NCBI RefSeq assembly: GCF_028640845.1
Contig: NC_080540.1
Span: 52,558,561-52,622,560 of the forward strand
Length of the DNA stretch: 64,000 nucleotides
Direction of reading: 5' to 3'
Origin: Ahaetulla prasina
Taxonomy: Eukaryota > Chordata > Lepidosauria > Squamata > Colubridae
The position numbers and the translations under genes are program-made. The notes below the pieces were generated by a model. That model was not told the DNA's origin, did no database searches, and saw nothing but the letters and a program-made list of their open reading frames with translations. This document shows positions 20,877 to 29,404 of this stretch, piece by piece (position 1 is the stretch's first letter; each line of letters begins with the position of its first letter).

Positions 20877-21636
20877 GGCCGCCGTGAAGTGCCGGCTGGG
20901 GAGCCGGGATTGAAGTGCCCGGCAGGGCGAGCCCAAATGCTGCCGGCATGCTTTGCCAGCTCGGCCGGCTCGTTTTGGGGCGGCGGCTGGCCTCGGCGTT
21001 TTCTTCCGCCGCTTTTGATGGCGGCGGTGGTCGGCGGAGGCGGAGGGGCGTTCGACATTTCGCCCCTCTCACTCGTCCTCCTCTTGCCCGCGGTGGGGCG
21101 GAGGCGTTGTCACCCTCGCCCTCCTCTCCGGCGAAATTGAGTGCGGCGGCGGGGTGGGGAGGCCGCGTGAAGTGCCGGCTGGGGAGCCGGGATTGGCTCC
21201 TGGCTCCCCAGCCGGCACTTCACGGCGGCCTCCCCACCGCCGCCGCACTCAATTTCGGCTTTCGAAGGCGGTGACAACGCCCCTCCGCCCCTCCGAGGCG
21301 AGAGGAGGCGAGTGACAAACAAATAGAGTTCTTCTCGCCTTGGCGTTGTCACCCTCGCCCTCCTCTCCAGCCGAAATTGAGTGCGAGCGGCGGGGTGGGG
21401 AGGCCGCCGTGAAGTGCCGGCTGGGGAGTCAGGAGCCAATCCCGGGCTCCCCAGCCGGCACTTCACGGCGGCCTCCCCACCGCCGCCGCACTCAATTTCG
21501 GCTTTCGAAGGCGGTGACAACGCCCCTCCGCCCCTCCGAGGCGAGAGGAGGCGAGTGACAAACAAATAGAGTTCTTCTCGCCCCTTGGCGTTTGACACAC
21601 TCGCCCTCCTCTCCAGCCGAAATTGAGTGCGGCGGC

Positions 21637-21668
21637 AGTGGGAGTGGGTGGGTGGGTGGGTGGGGGGA
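21637..21668 (+). other. G-quadruplex motif 2
   Basis: Second copy of the GGGT repeat, one higher-order unit (about 794 bp) downstream of the first. Confidence 0.85.
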
Positions 21669-22514
21669 GGCCGCCGTGAAGTGCCGGCTGGGGAGCCGGG
21701 ATTGAAGTGCCGGCAGGACGAGCCCAAATGCTGCCGGCATGCTTTGCCAGCTCGGCCGGCTCGTTTTGGGGCGGCGGCTGGCCTCCGGCGTTTTCTTTCG
21801 CCGCTTTTGATGGCGGCGGCGGTGGTCGGCGGAGGCGGAGGGGCGTTCGACATTTCGCCCCTCTCACTCGTCCTCCTCTTGCCCGCGGTGGGGCGGAGGC
21901 GTTGTCACCCTCGCCTCCTCTCGGCGAAATTGAGTGCGAGCGGCGGGGTGGGGAGGCCGCCGTGAAGTGCCGGCTGGGGAGCCGGGATTGGCTCCTGGCT
22001 CCCCAGCCGGCACTTCACGGCGGCCTCCCCACCGCCGCCGCACTCAATTTCGGCTTTCGAGAGGAGGCGAGTGACAAACAAATAGAGTTCTTCTCGCCCC
22101 TTGGCGTTTGTCACCCTCGCCCTCCTCTCCGAAAAGCCGAAATTGAGTGCGAAGCGGCGGGGTGGGGGGAGGCCGCCGTGAAGTGCCGGCTGGGGGAGTC
22201 CAGGAGCCAATCCCGGGCTCCCCCAGCCGGCACTTCACGGCGGCCTCCCCACCCCGCCGCCGCACTCAATTTCGGCTTTCGAGAGGAGGCGAGGTGACAA
22301 CGCCTCCGCCCCACCGCGGGCAAGAGGAGGGCGAGGTGACAACGCCTCCGCCGACCACCGCCGCCGCCGCCATCAGCGGCGGAAGCGCCGAGGCCAGCCG
22401 CCGCCCCAAAACGAGCCGGCCGAGCTGGCAAAACATGCCGGCAGCATTTGGGCTCGTCCTGCCGGCCCAGCTGTTCCCGAGGGCAAAAAACCCTCTCCCT
22501 GGGTCGGCTCTGCA

Positions 22515-22600
22515 AGGGTAGACTCGAGTATAAGCCGAGGGGGCGTTTTTCAGCACAAAAAACGTGCCGAAAAACTCGGCTTATACTCGAGTATATACGG
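22515..22600 (-). repeat. Right terminal inverted repeat and subterminal motif
   Basis: The end motif (complement of CCGTATATACTCGAGTATAA) terminates at 22600. About 55 bp inward GACTCGAGTATAAGCCGAGG (22520-22539) occurs in the opposite orientation, so the two can also pair with each other. Confidence 0.85.
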
Positions 22601-22614
22601 TAATTGCTTTACAT

Positions 22615-23014
22615 CAGGAGTAGTCAACCTTTTTATACCTACCGCCCACTTTTGTATCTCTGTTAGTAGTAAAATTTTCTAACTGCCCACCGGTTCGGGG
22701 GGAGATGCACGAGCTATTCTGGAGGATCTTTTGTTTGCGGTCACATTATAGCGCCATTTAGTTTCACTTATGTAACGTGAATTAAACTTATGCGCAGGTG
22801 ATACAAATAGTATATTTTCAGAAATTTAAATTGTCATGGGAAATTTTATGAAAACCTAATGAAAATGTTTTTAAATAATGCTATGAAATTTTTTTAAAAA
22901 TCAATTAAATTAAAAAAAGGAAAGTGCTTCAATATCGGACAAAACCCCTACTGCCCACCATGAAAGCTGGAACTCCCACTAGTACCGCGGTAGGGACCAG
23001 GTTGACTACCACTG
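22615..23014. mobile_element. hAT-type element, TAGTCAACC family
   Basis: Ends CAGGAGTAGTCAACCTTTT and CCAGGTTGACTACCACTG, with CTACCGCCCAC just inside the left end. Target duplication CTTTACAT / CTCTACAT (7 of 8). The 400-bp AT-rich interior is non-coding. It inserted 12 bp from the right end of the pogo-like element. Confidence 0.9.
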
Positions 23015-23547
23015 CTCTACATGGTGAAAATATTCTTGCCCTAAGGTCCCCCCACCCAACTTTCAATTAAAAGCATTTTTTCTGGGTGATCCATTTTGGA
23101 ATGATGGAAGATGGTTCTTGAGCCTTGGTCTGTCATCCTTTCAGGAATTATAATGAGTTATCATACGTCACCTATTCCCCAGCTTCTTTCTCAAGGTCAG
23201 ACATGCCCAAATCCTTGAATCTTTCTTAATAAACAACAGTTTCTTAATATTGGATACATCATCCACATCTATCAAATTATTTCTTCATAACACAGAACAG
23301 AGGAGGGATCCTCTATAATATTATTATAACAGGATAATAGAAAGTATCCTATTTTCTATGTCTATTCTGCTATTCTTATGTAATAAAAGAGTACATACTG
23401 GAACAACCACTCCCTTTGGGACTGTAAATGCCAATTTATGTCTTTATTGATCAAATTGCTTCGGTCTGGTGTTCAGGAGCTCTGATGTTTGTGTGTGTGT
23501 GTATGCGCGTGTGTGCATGTATAGTTTTTAGGACTTAGTGTATGTAT
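23015..23547. other. Unassigned, with a short GT microsatellite
   Basis: A GT-rich run of about 25 bp lies near 23490-23516. Otherwise I see nothing. Confidence 0.5.
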
Positions 23548-23784
23548 CAGGGATGAAATTCAGCAGGTTCTGGAGAACCAGTAGCGGAAACTTTAAGTAG
23601 TTTGGAGAACTGGCAAATACCACCTCTGGCTGGCTCCAGAGTGGGGAGGGAATGGGGATTTTGCAATATCCTTCTCCTGGTGTGGGGTGGAAATGGAGAT
23701 TTTGTAGTATCCTTCCCCTGCCACACCCACCAAGCCACGGCCACAGAACCAGCAGTATATAAAAAAAAATGAATTCCACCATTG
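23548..23784. mobile_element. hAT-type element, CAGTGGTGGG family
   Basis: Ends CAGGGATGAAATTCAGC and GAATTCCACCATTG, with internal GTTCTGGAGAACCAGTAG shared with the other family members. Perfect 8-bp duplication GTATGTAT on both sides. Non-coding. Confidence 0.93.
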
Positions 23785-23825
23785 GTATGTATCTATGTAC
23801 ATGCATATATAGATATATAATGTAC

Positions 23826-24790
23826 GTTGTTTTTAAAGAATTTTATTAAAGTTCTAAAATACAAGTAATAAAGATATTAAGGAAGTAAAAAGGGGAAAGA
23901 AAAAAAGTATTGACTTCCAACTTTTTTAAGAACAATACAATGTAAAATAAAATTACAACCTTAACTTTACTAACTTAACAAATACAAGCCATTTCTTTAA
24001 CAACAAACTATATTAATCAGCAAAACCAAACATTAAAGTTCTTTTTTTCCCCTGTCTCGAGCACAAAGTCCAGAAGTGATTTTCCAAGTAAAACCAAAGC
24101 TGAATATATTCTTATCTCAATTAAATAACTGTATTATATGTTTTTTGCCTGTCCTAAACAAATCTAGCAATCAATCTTAGCCATATTGAATATCATTTCA
24201 GTAGAATGTTAGAAAACAAATCTAATAGGCAAATAAATGGGTTATTCCTTTAGGAAAGTAAAAACTGGTGGGAAAAAAAATCTGTTTTGTCCTATTTGCC
24301 CATAATTTTATGATCTAGCCCAACACAACTACTTTGTCCATCTTAAACTAAAAAAAATATAATAATCACATGCCTTGTAAGCTTTCTTAATAGGTTGGGT
24401 ACATCAGGCCCCTGGTCATTTTGACTGTCTCTTTTCTTCTTGGAGAGAATTGACAAGCAAAACTTAAGTGGAGGAGTCAGAAAAGCAAAGTGGAGGAGTC
24501 AGAAAAGTGTACCTGGAAAATTTACCAGGGCCAAATACAGCAAGAAGGTGATATTATTGTCAGGAACATTTGGTACATTGGAAATAGCAGGAGAGAGAAG
24601 TGGAACTTAAATGGGATGGAAAGGAACATCCATATGTGTGTCATCCAAGAAGGTAGCCATAATAGTGTGAACAAAGTCCTTACATTTTTTTATATGCATG
24701 ACATGCATGACACATGAAAAAAATTGACAAAACTTTGATCACATAGTTCTGGCTGCCATCTTGACTTTTTTGACAGTGCCCTTGGAGAAG
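23826..24790 (-). other. Possible internally deleted LINE (L1-like)
   Basis: On the minus strand the segment begins with TCAAGATGGCAGCC, similar to the YY1-site start of LINE 5' UTRs. It ends near 23826 with an AATAAAATTC-type 3' terminus and T/A-rich tail. No ORF2 motif lies between, so this would be an internally deleted copy. A tandem 22-bp repeat of AGTGGAGGAGTCAGAAAAG lies at 24468-24508. The identification is tentative. Confidence 0.3.
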
Positions 24791-24959
24791 AATGAGCCAT
24801 AAATGTTTCCACTTTTCCAGTGAATGTCATGTTAGGAAGGAGAAAGTTATATACAGGTAGTCCTTAACTCATAACCATAATAGATGCCTTATGCACGGTC
24901 ACTCATGCTCTTGTCACTTCCCGTTTGGATTATTGGATTAAAATAATAATAATAATAAT

Positions 24960-25055
24960 AATATACAAATAGAATGAGACTATTGCCTTATACATTGTAA
25001 GCCGCCCTGAGTCTTCGGAGAAGGGCGGGGTATAAATGTAAACAAAAAAAAAAAA
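24960..25055 (+). mobile_element. SINE 3' fragment
   Basis: Identical in outline to the last 95 bp of the SINE at 8.3 kb (ATACAAATAGAATGAGACT to GGCGGGGTATAAATG and an A run). The tRNA head is missing. Confidence 0.85.
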
Positions 25056-25056
25056 T

Positions 25057-25506
25057 TGCAATGCTCTCTACATGGGGCTGCCCTTGAAGTGCACCCGGAG
25101 GCTGCATCTAGTCCAGAATGCGGCTGCGGGTGATAGATGGAGCCCTCGTGGCTCCCATGTAACACCCATCCTGCGCAGGCTGCACTGGCTTCCTGTGGTC
25201 TTTCAGGTGCGCTTTAAGATTTTGGTTACCACCTTTAAAGCGCTCCATGGCATAGGGCCGGGTTATCTACGGGACCGCCTGCGACCAGATACCTCTCACC
25301 GACCCGTACGCTCACACAGAGAGGGCCTTCTCAGGGTGCCGTCCGCCAAACAATGTCAGCTGGCGGCCCCCAGGGGCAGGGCCTTCTCTGTTGGAGCTCC
25401 TACGCTCTGGAACGAACTTCCCCCTGGTTTACGTCAAGTGCCTGATCTTCGGACTTTTCGCCGTGAGCTGAAAACGCACTTATTTATTCAAGCGGGACTG
25501 GCCTAA
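25057..25506 (+). CDS. L2-like LINE ORF2 C-terminal fragment
   Basis: About 145 codons with no internal stop: TRRLHLVQNAA, GSHVTPILRRLHWLPVVFQV, FKALHGIGPGYLRDRL, GRAFSVGAPTLWNELPPGL and FRRELKTHLFIQAGLA. This is the conserved segment after RT in L2/CR1-clade LINEs, ending at the expected stop. No RT catalytic block is present. The undamaged frame argues for a fairly young insertion. Confidence 0.85.
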   Translation, partial: CNALYMGLPLKCTRRLHLVQNAAAGDRWSPRGSHVTPILRRLHWLPVVFQVRFKILVTTFKALHGIGPGYLRDRLRPDTSHRPVRSHREGLLRVPSAKQCQLAAPRGRAFSVGAPTLWNELPPGLRQVPDLRTFRRELKTHLFIQAGLA

Positions 25507-25720
25507 AAGTTTTATTAAATTTTAATTGGGATAATTTATATTTTAAGGTTTGTTAAATTGCTTTTAAATTCCAGCCACCTTGTAATATGTTTTGTTTTAA
25601 TCTTGTTTTAATGTCTATATTGTGGATTTTTTATATGGCTGTACACCGCCCTTCGCCCTTCGCGAGAAGGGTGGTATAAAAATCGAATAAAATAAATAAA
25701 ATAAATAAAATAAATAAATA
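25057..25720 (+). mobile_element. L2-like LINE 3' end
   Basis: Carries an in-frame ORF2 C-terminus, a short UTR with a CGCCCTTCGCGAGAAGGG hairpin and an AAATA tail. It is 5'-truncated. It starts directly after the SINE fragment, so the two may have come in together or one may have targeted the A run of the other. Confidence 0.85.
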
Positions 25721-26089
25721 GGCCTGGAACTTCTGTTGCTAAATGATGCAGTTGTTAAGTGAATTGCACCCAATTTAATGACCTTTTTTTGCTATAGTTA
25801 TTAACCGAACCATTGGTTGCTAAGTGAATCACACAGTTGTTAAGTGAATCTGATTTTCCTCATTGATTTTTCTTGTTGGAAGCTCCCTGAAAAAGTTGCA
25901 AATGGTGATCAATTGACCCCAGGATACTCAACCAAGCATCCAAATTCTGATCATGTGAATGCCCAAATTTTGATTATGTGACTGTATAAATCATACACCA
26001 CTTTTTTCAATGCTGTTATAACCTCAAATGGTCATTAAATGAATGTCTGTAAGTTGAAGATTACTTTGCTGTAACAAAAATCTGTCTTA

Positions 26090-26335
26090 GAGCTTCGGTG
26101 GCACACTGGTTAGAGTGCAGTACTGCAGGGTACTTCTGCTGACTGCCGGCTGACTGCGTTTTGGTAGTTCAAATCTCACCAGGCTCAAAGTTGACTCAGC
26201 CTTCCATCCTTTGGAGGTCAGTAAAATGAGGACCCAAACTGTTGGGGGCAATACTCTGACTCTGTAAACCACTTAGAGAGGACTATAAAGTACTGTAAAG
26301 CAGTATATAAGTCTAAGTCCTATTATTATTGCTAG
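26090..26335 (+). mobile_element. tRNA-derived SINE, second family
   Basis: tRNA-like head with an A-box (GTGGCACACTGGTTAGAG) and a degenerate B-box (TAGTTCAAATCTC, about 26164-26176). The body is GTTGACTCAGCCTTCCATCC and GTAAAATGAGGACCCA; the tail CAGTATATAAGTCTAAGT runs into TTATTA. The body is shared with the SINE at 8.3 kb but head and tail differ. The minus-strand copy at 33.5 kb is the same family. Confidence 0.88.
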
Positions 26336-26444
26336 AATTTCTTTAAAAAATTCAGTTCCTATGAAAGGGAGTTATATTTTTCCCCCTTTTTCTCAGAGAA
26401 CCTCAGAACCTGTTTTTAATTCATGTAGGTGATGGTTTTTAGAG

Positions 26445-27435
26445 CTATTTGCTTATTGGTGATAACAGCAGAAAGTGCTGCTACTAGGACCACTTTCTGT
26501 TATACATCTCCCTTCTGGTTTGAAGCCTGCTGTCTGTCACACTTCCTGACAGGGGAAAAAAAAAAAAGTCCTGTGGGAAAAGTTCCCTCCTGGTGCCTCC
26601 CCTTGAGATTTCAAGGAATTATGGAAAACAGAGAAGAAAAAGATAACTGTGGAATGAAAAGGAGGGCGTTCATACATGCCTCTCCTATCACATTGTACCC
26701 GACACAATGTCACAGAAATCATTTTCTGCTGAAAGCACTCATAAAGAAAACACCCCTGGAGGCTGAACAAATTGATTCAACAAGATGGTTTCACCATTCT
26801 TTCTTTACCCAAGAGAGGAGCTTCCAATAAGTACAGAGTCCTAGACAGATTTCTCATTTCCTGTCACCAATAACTATGTCCTCTCAAGGCCATCATACCA
26901 ATAATCTATGAAATGTTCTTTCTATTGCCAGGAGGTTTCTGGAAAAGTAACGCATCTGGAAGGTATATGCGTTTCCTCCTCCTTACAAGGTCCCTGCAAA
27001 TGATAAAATTGAACGCACAAATGGATGTTTGAATCGGTAGTACATTGTTTTCAGAAAGACCAATTCACTTGGCTTTTCTCCCAACTAATCTAACCCTCTG
27101 GAGAATGCTCTAATTACCTACATGTTTCGTGTAAGTTCCTATTTCTGGAGGCACTTGGATTTTCATCAATTGTAACAGATTTAATATAGAAACTAGGTCT
27201 TTCCCCTCAAGGTTTCACTATTGTGACACCAACTTTTTTTTTTTTTTAGAAAAATGCTACCCAGTGCAGCAGCCAACAGTAGGAAGTATCAGAAAAAACA
27301 TTGCATATATATGTATATAAATCACCTGCTTCCCTATTTCATCCGAGAGATTATATCGATTGTCAGATTTATTTTCTCATGCAATGTCTTGATTGGCTAT
27401 ATACAAAGAGCTCAAAACATTGCATATATATGTAT
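26445..27435 (+). repeat. Tandem duplication, copy 1
   Basis: About 990 bp, almost identical to 27479-27755 plus 28463-29158. Differences seen include one G/A at 26709 versus 27728, a C/T near 27357 versus 29091, A-run lengths, and a 4-base difference near 26552. No gene is recognised; a 133-codon frame is not conserved between copies. Confidence 0.93.
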
Positions 27436-27478
27436 ATAAATCGAATAAATAAATAATAAATAAATAAATATAAATAAA
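27436..27478. repeat. AAAT-rich junction between duplicates
   Basis: AAATAAATAAATAAT-type repeat between the copies. The last bases of copy 1 (TATATATGTATATAAATC) repeat a sequence 119 bp upstream and replace the sequence found at the equivalent place in copy 2. Confidence 0.8.
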
Positions 27479-29158
27479 TTGGCGATAACAGCAAAAAGTG
27501 CTGCTACTAGGACCACTTTCTGTTATACATCTCCCTTCTGGTTTGAAGCCTGCTGTCTGTCACACTTCCTGATTGGGGAAAAAAAAAGTCCTGTGGGAAA
27601 AGTTCCCTCCTGGTGCCTCCCCTTGAGATTTCAAGGAATTATGGAAAACAGAGAAGAAAAAGATAACTGTGGAATGAAAAGGAGGGCGTTCATACATGCC
27701 TCTCCTATCACATTGTACCCGACACAATATCACAGAAATCATTTTCTGCTGAAAGCAAAACAAAGCAAAAAAACACAATCTTTTTCATCTAATTGAAAAA
27801 GAACAGGGAACAAAATTTGTTTGGTTGGTTTTTTTTCTTTTTAGAGGCACAAGAGGAGATGTGAGATTGATTGTACAGATACAGGTTATAGCCTTCCACA
27901 CAGGTGGGTTTCAGCAGATTCTGACCAGTTCTGGAAAACCGGTAGTGGAAATTTTGAGTAGTTTGGAGAACCGGTAAATACCACCTCTGACTGGCTCTGC
28001 TCCCATCTATTCTCTGTCTCCCGAGTCCCAGCTGATCAGGAGGAAATGGGGATTTTACAATATCCTTCCCCTGCCACGCCAGGCCTACCAAGTCATGCCC
28101 ACAGAACTGGTAGTAAAAAAATTGAATCCGACTACTGGCCTTCCCTGCCCAGAGCCATTTAAGCCGGCCTCTGATTGTGATGTTTCTAATAAATATTTGC
28201 ATTCTGATCAAGACAGGAGTAATTTAACCTTTGCCAACAGAACCTCAGGAACAGAAGAGGCCCTGTCATTTTTGGCTTCCTGAAGGAAAGTGAAAAATGA
28301 CCCTGATGACAATCAGGAAGATGGCTGCTCCTCTGCTTTCCATAGCAGAAGAGAAGCAAATAGATTTGTGCTATTCAACAAACTGAAAAAGGACACTGCG
28401 ACACAGAGAGCAAAGTGCAAGAGAGAGCACAAATGTACGATCTTGCCTGAACTTGCTGTAGGGAAAGCACTCATAAAGAAAACACCCCTGGAGGCTGAAC
28501 AAATTGATTCAACAAGATGGTTTCACCATTCTTTCTTTACCCAAGAGAGGAGCTTCCAATAAGTACAGAGTCCTAGACAGATTTCTCATTTCCTGTCACC
28601 AATAACTATGTCCTCTCAAGGCCATCATACCAATAATCTATGAAATGTTCTTTCTATTGCCAGGAGGTTTCTGGAAAAGTAACGCATCTGGAAGGTATAT
28701 GCGTTTCCTCCTCCTTACAAGGTCCCTGCAAATGATAAAATTGAACGCACAAATGGATGTTTGAATCGGTAGTACATTGTTTTCAGAAAGACCAATTCAC
28801 TTGGCTTTTCTCCCAACTAATCTAACCCTCTGGAGAATGCTCTAATTACCTACATGTTTCGTGTAAGTTCCTATTTCTGGAGGCACTTGGATTTTCATCA
28901 ATTGTAACAGATTTAATATAGAAACTAGGTCTTTCCCCTCAAGGTTTCACTATTGTGACACCAACTTTTTTTTTTTTTTTTAGAAAAATGCTACCCAGTG
29001 CAGCAGCCAACAGTAGGAAGTATCAGAAAAAACATTGCATATATATGTATATAAATCACCTGCTTCCCTATTTCATCCGAGAGATTATATTGATTGTCAG
29101 ATTTATTTTCTCATGCAATGTCTTGATTGGCTATATACAAAGAGCTCAAAACATTGCA
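27479..29158 (+). repeat. Tandem duplication, copy 2, with a 707-bp extra block
   Basis: Same order as copy 1, but 27756-28462 has no counterpart there. Both edges of the extra block carry GAAAGCA, so either copy 1 lost the block between 7-bp repeats or copy 2 gained it. The extra block holds a hAT element and unassigned sequence. Confidence 0.92.
27899..28137. mobile_element. hAT-type element, CAGTGGTGGG family
   Basis: Left end CACAGGTGGGTTTCAGC, right end TGAATCCGACTACTG. Target duplication GCCTTCCA / GCCTTCCC (7 of 8). Interior as in the family (GGTAAATACCACCTCTGACT, CCTTCCCCTGCCACGCC). Non-coding. Confidence 0.88.
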
Positions 29159-29317
29159 AGGACTAGAAATATAGTCTAGTTACTTTAAATACACATCTAA
29201 ATAGATTTGAATTAACTGCACAGCATATGTAATAGAAAACAATAGAGGGGGGGGGAACCAGTTATTGAGAATTTCATGCAAGCTGCCAATCTCTTTCAGA
29301 ATACCCTATATGGCAGA

Positions 29318-29395
29318 ATTTTTCAGTCTTGGCAATTTAAGTGTGGACTTCAACTCTCAGAATTCCCCAACCAGCCACACTGCCATATTGGTATA
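29318..29395. mobile_element. Fragment of a hAT-like miniature element
   Basis: TTGGCAATTTAAGTGTGGAC and TTCAACTCTCAGAATTCC match the internal arms of the elements at 45.9 and 57.6 kb. The ends are not preserved. Confidence 0.5.
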
Positions 29396-29404
29396 ACCTG
29401 AAGC

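Larger units (their letters stand above)
20700..22500. repeat. GC-rich higher-order palindrome array
   Basis: A unit of about 795 bp occurs twice in direct order: GCAGTGGGAGTGGGTGGG at 20841 and 21635; GTTCGACATTTCGCC at 21050 and 21845. A third, partial copy is inverted at 22320-22470. Within it four palindromes of about 130-140 bp (21129-21259, 21369-21504, 21922-22056, 22136-22278) pair GCCGAAATTGAGTGCG-type left ends with their complements through GAAGTGCCGGCTGGGGAG arms. The palindromes alternate with a GGCGAGTGACAAACAAATAG spacer. CpG is abundant and little decayed. No coding capacity is credible. Confidence 0.9.
17147..22600 (-). mobile_element. Large pogo/Tigger-like DNA transposon (5.45 kb)
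   Basis: Terminal inverted repeats CCGTATATACTCGAGTATAA at 17147 and its exact complement ending at 22600, about 25 bp each, are flanked by TA on both sides (17145-17146, 22601-22602), the target site of Tc1/mariner/pogo elements. A decayed pogo-type transposase lies near the left end on the minus strand. The other roughly 3.8 kb is increasingly GC- and CpG-rich and includes a hairpin array at 20.7-22.5 kb. Autonomous pogo-like elements are usually 2-3 kb, so this one is about twice the expected size. It may be one element with an expanded interior, or may carry captured DNA. Confidence 0.85.
24855..26068. mobile_element. Small DNA transposon (CAGGTAGTCC type) split by retroelements
   Basis: The left end CAGGTAGTCCTTAACTCATA (24855 on) resembles the start of the complete member at 46.94 kb. 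The right part (25725-26068: GTTGTTAAGTGAATC repeats, ending GTAAGTTGAAGATTAC) matches its interior and end. Between the halves lie a SINE tail and an L2-like LINE. Confidence 0.7.

Noticed and set aside
20580..22300. Many long arginine-, proline- and glycine-rich open frames on both strands
   Set aside because: High GC and short repeats remove stop codons; frames overlap in all phases and change between repeat units.
26429..26830. 133-codon frame in the tandem duplication
   Set aside because: The frame is truncated differently in copy 2 and has no recognisable domain.
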